Shown here piece after piece: positions 8,745 through 17,164 of a stretch of 64,000 nucleotides of DNA. A program made the position numbers and the translations under genes. Source of the DNA: CALNZV01 sp942491115. Its GTDB lineage: Bacteria > Desulfobacterota > Desulfobacteria > Desulfobacterales > UBA5852. Location: NCBI GenBank assembly GCA_942491115.1, contig CALNZV010000019.1, positions 124,001 through 188,000 on the forward strand, read 5' to 3'. The stretch's first letter is position 1. Every line of letters begins with the position of its first letter. The notes beneath the pieces were generated by a model. The model was given only the letters and a program-made list of their open reading frames with translations. It was not told the origin of the DNA and made no database searches.

Positions 8745-10775
8745 TTAAGCCTCGAGCGCCTGGCGAGCGGCAAAATCCATCATGACCCGTTCCCTGGCCT
8801 TGTTGATGCCGAGCGCCTCGCGCTTTTTATCGATATGGTCAATCATCTTCCGGGCATGCTTGATGGGATCTTGTTCGAAATCCCACATGCCGCCGTACAT
8901 CTTCTCCATTTCCTCGAAGAGGTAGCGCTGGAAGACCGGCGCGCCTTCGGTGGGGAATAACGTACCGAAAACGGTGTAAACACCGGAGGAGACGAAGTAC
9001 TGGCCGATACTGATGGCTTTTTCGCTCATCCACTCGGGGGCCGAGCCCGCCGCCGGTAGATCCGAAAGGTCGTTGCCGAGTCCGCCGGCTTTGACCACTT
9101 CGGTAGCGGCCAGAAGAATCCGGCTGTTGTCGACGCAGGAGCCCAAATGAAGCACCGGCGGTATACCCACCGTTTCACAAACCTCGGCAAGCCCCGGCCC
9201 GCAGAAGACCTTGGCGGACTCGGGCGTCAGGAGACCCTCCATGGCACAGGCAATGGCATTGCAGCCGGTGGTCAGCACCAGTACATCGTTCTTGATGAGC
9301 TCCTTGACGACGGCAATATGCCCTTCGTTGTGCTTGGCTCTGGCGTTGTTGCAGCCGACGACCCCAGCCACGCCCCGAATACGGCCGTTGATGATGTTGT
9401 CGTTTAGGGTGTAGTAGTTGCCTCGGAAGGTACCGCCGAGGTGGTACTCGATGGACTCGACACTGAAGCCGGCCACCAGAGGGGACTTGTGCTGCGGAAT
9501 CATGATGTCCGCACCCCGCTGGGTGAAGTTGTCGATGGCCATGCGGACGATCCGCTTGGCGTCTTCCAGAGCGTGGTGTTCGTCGAATTCCACGTGGACG
9601 ACGGTGTCCTGCTCCATTCGAGCGATGGGGTGGGTGGTGATCAGCTTGGTGTGGAAGCAATTGGCCACGTTGGCCAGGTTCTGCATGATGCACTGAACGT
9701 CCACCACCATGGCGTCGACGGCGCCGGTGATGATGGCGAGTTCCGCTTGGAGAAACGTGCCGCAGAGGGGAACCCCGTGGCGCTCGAGGATCTCGTTGGC
9801 GGTGCAGCAGATACCGGAGAGTTGAATGCCTTTGGCACCCTTTTCCTTGGCGTAGTCGATCATCTCCTTGGTCTGGGCCACCTCGACGATGACGTCGGAG
9901 AGGACCGGCTCATGGCCGTGGATGACGATGTTGACCATGTCTTCCTTGAGAACGCCGAGATTGGCTTCGGAAGTCAGGGGATAGGGGGTTCCGAAAAGAA
10001 TGTCCTGGAGTTCCGTGGCCAGCATGGAACCGCCCCAGCCGTCGGCAAGAGCCGCTCTCGCCCCTTGTTTCATCAGGTTTTTGTAGTCTTGGTCCACCCC
10101 CATGTGGGTGCGGTGCATGATCTCGACGATTTCCCGGTCGATGTTGCGGGGCTTCACGCCCTGTTTTTCCCAGATGTCGTAGCGAGGGCCGGGAGCGCGC
10201 TTCAAAAATTCGATCTCCCCCTCCATCTTGCCCCATTCGGCCAAGGCCTTTTCGGCCACTTCAACCGCGATCTCATCGACATCCCGGTCCAGGGTTTCCC
10301 CGTCCACTTCCACGGTGTTGGACACCCCCAGCATAGGCGCCAGATCCCTGAGTTTTCGCTCGTCCTTGATCTTGTAGGCGTCGGTCTCCTTCCGCGCGGC
10401 GGAAAGGAACACCTCGGCCACACTGCGACCGTGATCGGAGTGGGCAGCAGCACCGCCGGCGATCATCCGGATGAAATTCCGGGCGGCGATGGTATTGGGG
10501 GTCGCACCGCAAAGACCCTTTCGATCGTCGCTGGCCTCGTCGTAGTCTTTGGGCAGCGGCAACCGGCAGGGTCCCATACCACAGTTCTTGCAACAGGTTC
10601 CTTGGTTGCCGATGTTACAGGGTTTTAGGGTTAGATTCCGGTCAAAGACCGTTTCGATGCCGAGTGTCTGGGCCCGCCGGATCATTTCCTGGGTTGCGGG
10701 ATCGATACTCGCTGCCATCGGATCGACCACCTTCTTGGCTTTGACTGCGGTCTTCTTTACCTTCACATCTGCCAT
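8745..10775 (-). CDS. cooS: Ni-containing carbon monoxide dehydrogenase catalytic subunit CooS/AcsA
   Basis: This enzyme reversibly reduces CO2 to CO at the NiFe C-cluster and passes CO through a tunnel to AcsB. The 676-residue length matches the ACS-associated AcsA (about 674). Near the N-terminus Cys53, Cys61, Cys62, Cys65 and Cys70 (pattern CX7CCX2CX4C) supply the D- and B-clusters. Downstream are C-cluster regions with conserved Cys: LSGICCTANEI, VVGCNNARAKHNEGH, LTTGCNAIACAMEGLL and HLGSCVDNSRI. Unlike stand-alone CooS, it is encoded between acsD and acsB with short gaps (60 and 45 bp), so a CODH/ACS complex role is well supported. Confidence 0.97.
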   Translation of the reverse strand: MADVKVKKTAVKAKKVVDPMAASIDPATQEMIRRAQTLGIETVFDRNLTLKPCNIGNQGTCCKNCGMGPCRLPLPKDYDEASDDRKGLCGATPNTIAARNFIRMIAGGAAAHSDHGRSVAEVFLSAARKETDAYKIKDERKLRDLAPMLGVSNTVEVDGETLDRDVDEIAVEVAEKALAEWGKMEGEIEFLKRAPGPRYDIWEKQGVKPRNIDREIVEIMHRTHMGVDQDYKNLMKQGARAALADGWGGSMLATELQDILFGTPYPLTSEANLGVLKEDMVNIVIHGHEPVLSDVIVEVAQTKEMIDYAKEKGAKGIQLSGICCTANEILERHGVPLCGTFLQAELAIITGAVDAMVVDVQCIMQNLANVANCFHTKLITTHPIARMEQDTVVHVEFDEHHALEDAKRIVRMAIDNFTQRGADIMIPQHKSPLVAGFSVESIEYHLGGTFRGNYYTLNDNIINGRIRGVAGVVGCNNARAKHNEGHIAVVKELIKNDVLVLTTGCNAIACAMEGLLTPESAKVFCGPGLAEVCETVGIPPVLHLGSCVDNSRILLAATEVVKAGGLGNDLSDLPAAGSAPEWMSEKAISIGQYFVSSGVYTVFGTLFPTEGAPVFQRYLFEEMEKMYGGMWDFEQDPIKHARKMIDHIDKKREALGINKARERVMMDFAARQALEA

Positions 10776-10835
10776 ACGAGGTTCCTCCTAACATTGATAG
10801 AATCCCCCCGGAAGCATTCCGCTCCCGTCGATGGG

Positions 10836-12407
10836 TTAAGATCGGCGATGGGTCCAGTTCAGCTGGTCGATGATTTTTTCGGCCATGGTCTTCTGAACAT
10901 CGTCAGCAGTCACGGATTTATCGGCCTTCATCTCGGCCGCACGCTCTTTCAGACGGGCCTCGCGCTCTTTGGCCCGCTTGGCTCGAATGGCGGCGATTTC
11001 TGAATCCATGGCGTCCCGTTCCACCTTTGCCTTGGCTTCGGCTTTGGCTTCCGCTTCGGCCTTGGCAGCGGCCTCCGCCTTGGCAGCGGCTTCCGCCTTG
11101 GCTTTGGCTTCCGCTTCGGCCTTGGCAGCAGCTTCCGCCTGAGCCTTGGCAGCAGCTTCCGCCTTGGCTTTGGCTTCCGCTTCGGCCTTGACGGCCTCGG
11201 CGGCTTCATCGACAACCGGTGCCGGTGCAGCAGGAGCCACTGGGGCCGCCGGGGCGGGTTTGGCCTCGACCTTGGGCGCTGCCGGGGCGGGTTTGGGGGC
11301 CGGCGTGGGCGCTTCGGCCGCTTTCGGTGCCGCCGGAGCCGCCTTGGCCGCTGGGGCCTTTTCTTTCTCGATGGTCAAATCAGGAGCTGGTGCTAAGGCG
11401 GCCAGATCCACATCCACGTCGTCGAGCTGTTTTTCGACAGCCTTCACGTCGGCGGCCGAGCCCCCCGCATAGATGAGGTCGATGTAATCCTTGACGATAC
11501 GGATGGCTTCGGGATGCCGCATGATCAGCACGTCCGAGCCGGCGATGAGGTAGCTGACAGCGCCGACGGCCTCCATGAGGATCCCCCGTTTTTCAGGATC
11601 GCCTAAGGTCGGTGCCTCTTCGACGGTCTGCTTGGCTTCCTTGGATTTCCACACCTCCGGTCCCAAGTTGTTGATGACCGGCAGTTGGAGTTTGTCGTCT
11701 CCTTGCTGAAGCGCGGCCATCCGGAGCCGTTCCATAACGGAGTAGCTGTACTCCATTCCATACCCCAGGCCGCCGGTGGTCGGATCGATGATGACCTTGT
11801 CCATGGACATTCCCAGGTTTTCGAGAAGGATGTTTACTTGCTTGGCAAGGTTGACGTCGATGGGAGAGGAGGAAATGATGGTGTGACCGAAGCCCATGGC
11901 AGCGGCCCCGATACCCTTGTGATTCTTGTCTTCGACGGGTCCCATGATCAGTTGGTCGCCCTGGCACACTTCGGCGATCTTTTTGAGGACTTCCTCGTCT
12001 TTCTGAGGGTTGGCGGTTCCCCAGATGATCAGGGGAACGTCGACGGCGGCAAGGACTTTCTTGACCGTTGCCGCGGCATCGGCGGCGCTGGCATCGTCCC
12101 CGTTGGGATCCGTGCTTCTCAACTGGATCGCGATCATGTCGGCGCCATAGGTGTCTACGCATTTTTTCGCCCAGGCGGCCGGGTCCGACAAGACATCCTT
12201 CAACGGTGCTGTGGCCGACTCGGGCCAGTCCTCGGGCACGATGTCCCAGACCTCCATGGCGATTCTCGGCTTGTGGGGCATCTTCCCTTCGAAGTGATAA
12301 AACGGATAGCAGGACTCGCCACCGACAGTGACCGCCTTATCGCCCTTACCCAGAACGATTTCCTTTACGGCGCCGGCATAGGATTCTTTAAAAAATTCAA
12401 AGGCCAA
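10836..12407 (-). CDS. acsD: Corrinoid iron-sulfur protein small (delta) subunit AcsD with Ala/Lys/Glu-rich C-terminal extension
   Basis: AcsD pairs with AcsC to hold the cobamide in the methyl-transfer step. Residues 1 to about 335 form the usual TIM-barrel subunit (the Moorella protein is about 323 residues), with IIWGTANPQKDEEVL, MGPVEDKNHKGIGAAAM and IIDPTTGGLGYGMEY. Beyond this the protein continues to 523: a Pro/Ala linker (about 340-400), an Ala/Lys/Glu segment repeating KAEAEAKAKAEAA units (about 401-462) and a charged helical tail (463-523). The initiation codon is TTG, with a near-ideal AGGAGG 5 nt upstream and no nearby in-frame ATG. It is the first gene of the tight acsD-cooS-acsB-acsC-acsE run. 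Confidence 0.95.
   Translation of the reverse strand: MAFEFFKESYAGAVKEIVLGKGDKAVTVGGESCYPFYHFEGKMPHKPRIAMEVWDIVPEDWPESATAPLKDVLSDPAAWAKKCVDTYGADMIAIQLRSTDPNGDDASAADAAATVKKVLAAVDVPLIIWGTANPQKDEEVLKKIAEVCQGDQLIMGPVEDKNHKGIGAAAMGFGHTIISSSPIDVNLAKQVNILLENLGMSMDKVIIDPTTGGLGYGMEYSYSVMERLRMAALQQGDDKLQLPVINNLGPEVWKSKEAKQTVEEAPTLGDPEKRGILMEAVGAVSYLIAGSDVLIMRHPEAIRIVKDYIDLIYAGGSAADVKAVEKQLDDVDVDLAALAPAPDLTIEKEKAPAAKAAPAAPKAAEAPTPAPKPAPAAPKVEAKPAPAAPVAPAAPAPVVDEAAEAVKAEAEAKAKAEAAAKAQAEAAAKAEAEAKAKAEAAAKAEAAAKAEAEAKAEAKAKVERDAMDSEIAAIRAKRAKEREARLKERAAEMKADKSVTADDVQKTMAEKIIDQLNWTHRRS
11022..11390 (-). repeat. Degenerate tandem repeat encoding the Ala/Lys/Glu tail of AcsD
   Basis: Short units alternating GCC/GCT, AAG and GAA/GAG codons (plus-strand appearance ttggcttccgcttcggcc, recurring with variants) encode the Pro/Ala linker and the A/K/E-rich helical segment of AcsD. 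The repeat is in frame throughout and has the reading direction of the gene, so it is coding low complexity. Such DNA is prone to slippage and length variation between strains. Confidence 0.8.
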
Positions 12408-12741
12408 TGTTACCTCCTTGCGAGATGAAGAGCCGATGTGAACACCACGTCATCAGCCCCGAGTGTTGAGGTGTGATTGTGTCCGAATGCATGTATTAAC
12501 CTCGGTGAAGCCGTACGGCGGCCCCACCACCATTAATAGTGATGCGTCAGGCAGCCCCCCTTTCACTGAAAGTGTATGATGCATACAGACCGATTCGTCA
12601 CGGTCGGAAAATCCTGTATATCCGTATTGTTATAGTCAGTCGGTTGGGGAAGATCTTGCAAAGACAAGCAAGGATATGGTCTATCTGGCAAGCATGGTTT
12701 TGTCAATAGAGGAGTGGTCATCATTTCCGGTTTTGTGATTG
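12408..12741 (-). promoter_or_regulatory. Leader/promoter region of the acsD-acsE operon
   Basis: This 334-bp gap separates the ASKHA activator gene from acsD on the same strand. Minus-strand promoter-like elements are a perfect TTGACA (12701-12706) with no good -10 at 17 bp, and a TATAAC hexamer at about 12628-12633 without a good -35. Transcription could start here or read through from the upstream gene. Two adjacent perfect palindromes lie about 165-180 bp before the acsD start (see next entry). I see no ORF or recognisable riboswitch. Confidence 0.4.
12560..12587. promoter_or_regulatory. Two abutting perfect palindromes upstream of acsD
   Basis: CTTTCACTGAAAG (12560-12572) is a 13-bp palindrome with a 1-bp centre, and TGTATGATGCATACA (12573-12587) is a 15-bp palindrome with a 3-bp centre. 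They abut exactly. The first has too small a loop to be an RNA hairpin, so DNA binding by dimeric regulators is the simplest reading. The regulator is unknown. Confidence 0.5.
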
Positions 12742-14688
12742 CTACCGGCCGCCTATGGATCGTTTCTGGTGAAGACGATCCTTTAGTTTCGGGAATCGAT
12801 TGAGATCCGTGTGGGGCAAAAATAGCGCAGCCACGTAATGGTTCATGTAGGATGGGGTTTCGGACAACTCGAAATTGGTCATCATCCGGGTGACCCGAAC
12901 CACATCCCGGCGAATCCGATTGGTCAAGGAGCTCATTTTCGCACCCATCAGTGAGGCGTTGCCGATGTAAGTCACGCGATCCAGATCGGCCTCGGGCAGC
13001 AGACCGATGATCATCGCCTTTTCCAGGTCGACGTAGCTACCGAAACCGCCCGCCAGATAAATCTGCTCGATGGACTCGATATCCATGCCAACCGCTTCGA
13101 GAAGGGTCATGCAGCCGCTGTATATGGCTCCTTTGGCCCGAATCAAATTCTCGATGTCGATTTCGGTAAGGGCGATATCCCGACCAATCTGGGTGTTGTC
13201 TTTCCAGGCCAGCACGTATTCCACGACGCCGTTTCGTTCACGGATCCTATCGGTGACCGCATCCCGGTCGAATTTTCCCTGGCTGTTGATCAGCCCCATC
13301 TCGAACATGGTGGCCGCCATGGTGATCAGTCCGGAACCGCAAATTCCCTTCGGCCTTGTATTGCCGATCGTCAGAATCATGGGCTCCAGGGTGAGGGGAT
13401 CGATGGAAAAATCCTCGATGGCGCCCTTGGCCGCCCGCATGCCGAACTCGATGCCACCGCCTTCGAATGCCGGGCCCGCTGAACAGGCGGCACAGGCCAT
13501 CCAGTCCTTGTTGCCGATCACGATTTCGGCGTTGGTACCGATATCCATGAAAAGGGTCAACGCCTCGGACCGATATAACCCCGATCCCATTACCCCTGCG
13601 ACAATGTCGCCGCCGACGTAACTGGAAATCTGGGGGTAGACCAGTGCGGTGACGTGCTCGGACAGAGTGAGCCCCAATGCGGTCGCCGGCACCGGCGGAT
13701 AGATAGTGCTTGCAGGCACGTAGGGGGCTCGGCGGATGAATCGAGGGTCGACCATCAGCAGCAGTTGAGTCATGGTAGTGTTGCCGGCCAGGGAGATGGC
13801 ATTGATATCCTCCGGATCCACTCCGGCGTTTTTGATGATCCTGACCAAAATGGTATTGACCGTGTCCACGATCGCCCGATTGAGGATGTCGAGCCCCCCG
13901 GGCTTCTCCGCCGCCATGATCCGAGTGATGACGTCCTCGCCGTAGCTGACCTGGCCGTTGAATTCGCCATGCTCTGCAACGACCTCCCCGGAGATGCAGT
14001 CAATAAGCTGCCCGTAGACGGTGGTGGTGCCGATGTCCATGGCAATGGCATAGTTGCGGTGGGACGTGTCGCCGGACTGGACATTGATGATCCGGCTCTT
14101 TCGGCCGTCGTGAACGGGCCGTGCAAGGGTGACCGTCACCTTGAAATCCTTTTCACGCAGCACCTGAGGGAGCTTTCGGATCACCGACAGGTGGACCACC
14201 AGGCGATGCTCGTCGTGATTCATGGTGAGATGGTTGACCAGACGGGAGGCGTCAGGTTGATTGTCTTGGTGGGTGGCCGGCGGCAGCTCGAGATATACCT
14301 TTTCCACCGGCGGCATAAAAAGCCCCTTCTCCTTCAGGGCATCAAAATCCATCTGCTGGATGGTAGCGGTCCGTCGCGGGGCAAGCTGGCGATTGAGCAC
14401 ACCGGGATCGATGGTAGACTCCACCGGCACCCGAACCACCAGAGGCTCTCTGATCAGAGCCTTACAAGCCAGTCGAACCCCACCGTCGATATCCTCCGGG
14501 CTCAACCGGTCGGACAGGCCGTCCTCTACCGCACCCGACTCGACGATGACCCGGCACTTGCCGCACACCCCGTCGCCGCCGCAGGAGGCGTTGATGTGCA
14601 CGCCGGCTTCCATGGCCGCTCGAATGAGGGAGGTGCCGCCGGGGACGCTGATCGTCTTGTTGTGGGGAAGAAAGGTAATGTCAGGCAT
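12742..14688 (-). CDS. Ferredoxin-ASKHA corrinoid-protein activator (RACo/AcsV-like, DUF4445)
   Basis: Proteins of this family use ATP and a [2Fe-2S] cluster to re-reduce inactive Co(II) corrinoid proteins to Co(I); the closest known role is activation of the corrinoid iron-sulfur protein of CODH/ACS. The N-terminal 2Fe-2S domain has Cys36, Cys42, Cys45 and Cys75 (CX5CX2CX29C). The C-terminal half is the ASKHA-fold ATPase, with AMDIGTTTVYGQLID, SLAGNTTMTQLLL, LFMDIGTNAEIVIGN, GSGLITMAA and YLAGGFGSYVDLEKA. I place the start at ATG 14688 (GGAGAG 5 nt upstream, MPDITFLPH) rather than an in-frame GTG at 14712, giving about 648 residues. It lies upstream of acsD on the same strand, which supports a role in maintaining AcsC/AcsD. 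Confidence 0.92.
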   Translation of the reverse strand: MPDITFLPHNKTISVPGGTSLIRAAMEAGVHINASCGGDGVCGKCRVIVESGAVEDGLSDRLSPEDIDGGVRLACKALIREPLVVRVPVESTIDPGVLNRQLAPRRTATIQQMDFDALKEKGLFMPPVEKVYLELPPATHQDNQPDASRLVNHLTMNHDEHRLVVHLSVIRKLPQVLREKDFKVTVTLARPVHDGRKSRIINVQSGDTSHRNYAIAMDIGTTTVYGQLIDCISGEVVAEHGEFNGQVSYGEDVITRIMAAEKPGGLDILNRAIVDTVNTILVRIIKNAGVDPEDINAISLAGNTTMTQLLLMVDPRFIRRAPYVPASTIYPPVPATALGLTLSEHVTALVYPQISSYVGGDIVAGVMGSGLYRSEALTLFMDIGTNAEIVIGNKDWMACAACSAGPAFEGGGIEFGMRAAKGAIEDFSIDPLTLEPMILTIGNTRPKGICGSGLITMAATMFEMGLINSQGKFDRDAVTDRIRERNGVVEYVLAWKDNTQIGRDIALTEIDIENLIRAKGAIYSGCMTLLEAVGMDIESIEQIYLAGGFGSYVDLEKAMIIGLLPEADLDRVTYIGNASLMGAKMSSLTNRIRRDVVRVTRMMTNFELSETPSYMNHYVAALFLPHTDLNRFPKLKDRLHQKRSIGGR

Positions 14689-14758
14689 GGAGGCTCTCCA
14701 TCTTCGATCCACCCCGGGAGGGAATTCTGGGGCTTGGTATGCAAAACGATGAAAACGC

Positions 14759-16636
14759 TTACTCCTTCAGGGTGTCGAACCGGCAGCTCAAATTGAGCAT
14801 TTCGCCGTCAAAAAAGGAATTGACCTTGTACGGCAGCGAATTGAACAGCCGGATCATTGCCTTGTTTCCCGGGGAGGTGAACGCCATCAGGCCGGCAATG
14901 CCATTCTCCCTGGAAGCAGCGGCAAGCTTTTTGATCAAGAGCCTCCCCATTCCCTTTCCCTGGTAATCCCGGGCCACGGAAAAGGCCACTTCGGCCATAT
15001 TCTTCGATTCATCCAAAAGGTACTCTCCGACGGCGACAACACGACCGAACCCGAATTCACCGACCAAGGCCACCAGAGTCAGGTCTTTGACATAGTCAAT
15101 CTGGGACACCCCTTCAACCTCGTTGCGCATGAACGTCTGTTTGTCATGGAAGAACCGGGAAATGACATCTTTCTTGTCCATGGTGTAGTAGTGTTCTTGG
15201 ATCCGTCGCACATCGACCGGCTTGGCGGGGCGAATGGTAATCTCTTCATCCTGGATCGTAAGGATTTCCTCAAGCTCCACCGGGTAAACGCCGTGAATGG
15301 ATTCGCTCAGGCTGCGCTCGTGGCTCATCAAGCCCATTTTTTTGGCCTCGAAGAAAAGCTCGTCTCGGAAGTCGGGATGGGCGATGCTGATCATGGCCAT
15401 TGCCCGCTCCTGAAGACTTTTACCGAATAGATTCACGGCACCGAATTCGGTGACGACGTAATAGATGTCCCCCCTTGGCACCACCACGGCGGTATTTCCA
15501 AGGGTGGGCACGATACGGCTTTTCGTGCCGGTCGGATCGGTTGCCTGCATCATGAGAATGGTTTTTCCGCCTTCCGACATGGCCGATCCCCGCATGAAGT
15601 CCAGGGTGCCGGAGACTCCGGAGTAGTGGTTGACGGAAAGGGCGTCGGCCGCCACCTGGCCGGTCAAATCCATGGCTGCGGCCACGTTCATGGTCACCAT
15701 GCGGAAATGCCTGCTGATGATGCTCGGGTCGTTGACGTAATCGCTCGGATAAAATTCGATGCCCGGATTGTCGTCGATAAATTCGTAGAGCTCCCGAGTC
15801 CCTATGGCAGAACTGGCCACGAGTTTTCCTTCGTTGAATCCCTTCCTTCGGTTGGTGATGACACCTTTGGCATAGAGGTCCATCATTTCGTCGGTGAGGT
15901 ACTGGGAGTGGATCCCCAGATCGTTCTTGTTGGAAAGCCCCATCAGGGTGGCCTGGGGCATGGCGCCGATGCCGATCTGGAGGGTCGACCCGTTGTCGAT
16001 CAGACGGGTGATGAACCGGCCGATGGTTTTGGCCTGCTTTAGTTCCTGGGGGCGATCGACCGCGATCAGATCCTCTTCCTCCTCGACGATGACATGAACG
16101 TCATTGACGTGGATGAAACTTCGACCGAGCACCCTTGGCATTCGTGGGTTAACCTGAACGATCAGCAGATCCGCCGACAGTGCTGCGGCCTGGGTGACGT
16201 CCACTGACACCCCTAAACTCATCCATCCAAAATCGTCGGGCGGCGATGCCTGGATCAAGGCGACATGCACCGGCAGCTGCCGACTTTTGAATAATTTGGG
16301 AACCGCCGACAGGTTCAGGGGCGTAATAAACCGCTTGTTTACGGCAATGGCCTCGTCCTCCGCAGAGCCTAAGTAAATGTTACGGATATTGAGACCTTGA
16401 TCGTGAGTCTGTTCGGCGATGAGGGTGAGAGGGGTCGTCTCAAGGGCCATAAGCCTGACGATTTCAAGACCGGTGAGTCGATTCGCACGCTCGGAAAGAG
16501 CGCGCACCAAGGCCTGGGGTTCTCCGCAGCTGGAACCGACATAGACCCGCTGGCCGGGCTTTATCAGCCGAATGGCATCCGACGCAGAACGCCTCTTTTC
16601 CACATAACCGTCTGCCCAATAAATGGACGAATTCAT
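14759..16636 (-). CDS. Acetyl-CoA hydrolase/transferase-family protein fused to a GNAT acetyltransferase
   Basis: Residues 1 to about 450 match the 4-hydroxybutyrate CoA-transferase / acetyl-CoA hydrolase family (IVQVNPRMPRVLG, GSTLQIGIGAMPQATL, YPSDYVNDP, FGAVNLFGKSLQERA, IAHPDFRDEL). Residues about 465-620 are a GNAT domain with the acetyl-CoA loop YQGKGMGRLLI. At the position where I expect the catalytic Glu of the transferase (motif GIHTE) this protein reads GIHSQ, Gln245, so transferase activity may be lost or altered. The start at ATG 16636 has GGGAGG 5 nt upstream. It is 70 bp downstream of the ASKHA gene's upstream end, on the same strand, so the acs locus could receive read-through. 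The fusion could tie CoA-ester metabolism to protein acetylation; that is inference. Confidence 0.88.
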   Translation of the reverse strand: MNSSIYWADGYVEKRRSASDAIRLIKPGQRVYVGSSCGEPQALVRALSERANRLTGLEIVRLMALETTPLTLIAEQTHDQGLNIRNIYLGSAEDEAIAVNKRFITPLNLSAVPKLFKSRQLPVHVALIQASPPDDFGWMSLGVSVDVTQAAALSADLLIVQVNPRMPRVLGRSFIHVNDVHVIVEEEEDLIAVDRPQELKQAKTIGRFITRLIDNGSTLQIGIGAMPQATLMGLSNKNDLGIHSQYLTDEMMDLYAKGVITNRRKGFNEGKLVASSAIGTRELYEFIDDNPGIEFYPSDYVNDPSIISRHFRMVTMNVAAAMDLTGQVAADALSVNHYSGVSGTLDFMRGSAMSEGGKTILMMQATDPTGTKSRIVPTLGNTAVVVPRGDIYYVVTEFGAVNLFGKSLQERAMAMISIAHPDFRDELFFEAKKMGLMSHERSLSESIHGVYPVELEEILTIQDEEITIRPAKPVDVRRIQEHYYTMDKKDVISRFFHDKQTFMRNEVEGVSQIDYVKDLTLVALVGEFGFGRVVAVGEYLLDESKNMAEVAFSVARDYQGKGMGRLLIKKLAAASRENGIAGLMAFTSPGNKAMIRLFNSLPYKVNSFFDGEMLNLSCRFDTLKE

Positions 16637-16737
16637 TGCCACCTCCCATGAAGATCCACCGGGCATTAAACGTCAATCGGCCCCAGGGCGGCCGTCACCC
16701 CGCAGCCGTATCGAAAAACGAGTGGATAATAGGAGTG

Positions 16738-16766
16738 ATGGTATCCCATCGCCCCGGCTTTATCAA
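16738..16766 (-). promoter_or_regulatory. Sigma-70-like promoter for the CoA-transferase/GNAT gene
   Basis: On the minus strand TTGATA (16766-16761), a 17-bp spacer and TACCAT (16743-16738) match the consensus at 5/6 and 4/6 positions. The predicted start is about 95 bp upstream of the gene's ATG. Confidence 0.5.
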
Positions 16767-16902
16767 GGGGAGGCAAAGGGACGGTGCCGGCCGATGCCCG
16801 ATATCCGAAAGTGAAAAATGGCAAGGATTTACCGGACGGTCTCCAATGCAAAAAGCAGATCCGATTGCCGGCATCGCCTCCCGTTCATGTTGCCCCCACC
16901 CC

Positions 16903-16931
16903 CTGACAAATTGCCTTGGTGGTAATACTAT
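16903..16931 (+). promoter_or_regulatory. Sigma-70-like promoter for the quinone-oxidoreductase gene
   Basis: CTGACA (16903-16908), a 17-bp spacer and TACTAT (16926-16931) match 5/6 and 4/6 consensus positions. The predicted transcription start is near 16938, leaving a leader of roughly 230 nt before the GTG at 17165. Confidence 0.5.
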
Positions 16932-16941
16932 ATCGGTTAGA

Positions 16942-16962
16942 GTCGATGCCTTGCACATCGAC
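16942..16962. promoter_or_regulatory. Perfect inverted repeat just downstream of the predicted +1
   Basis: GTCGATG (16942-16948) and CATCGAC (16956-16962) are perfect 7-bp arms around 7 bp. The repeat covers about +4 to +24 of the predicted quinone-oxidoreductase transcript, a typical repressor position; it could alternatively form an RNA hairpin. Confidence 0.45.
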
Positions 16963-17164
16963 GACATGGGAAAACCAATGAGCCAGCCGGGACCCCCGGT
17001 CCGCTGACACGCCGGAAATCAAAAGTCCCGGCGGTTTTCCCACCCCTGAACCTGGATGACAACCGCTCTCGTCGGCCACCGGTCAATCGAATCGCCGCTG
17101 TCCATCCATGAGAGGTGACTATCGCCGATCCCGTCTTCGGCAACGCAGCAGAAAGGAGCCCCCC

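Larger units (their letters stand above)
16637..17164. other. Divergent intergenic region between CoA-transferase/GNAT and quinone-oxidoreductase genes
   Basis: These 528 bp contain no convincing gene. They hold one sigma-70-like promoter for each direction and a 21-bp inverted repeat, listed separately. Confidence 0.6.

Noticed and set aside
9441..10628. 395-codon plus-strand open frame opposite cooS
   Set aside because: Shadow of cooS in the complementary frame; no family similarity and antisense to a clear gene.
11022..11390. Repeat block that superficially resembles a tandem array or CRISPR-like repeat
   Set aside because: The units are short, continuous and in frame with AcsD; there are no unique spacers.
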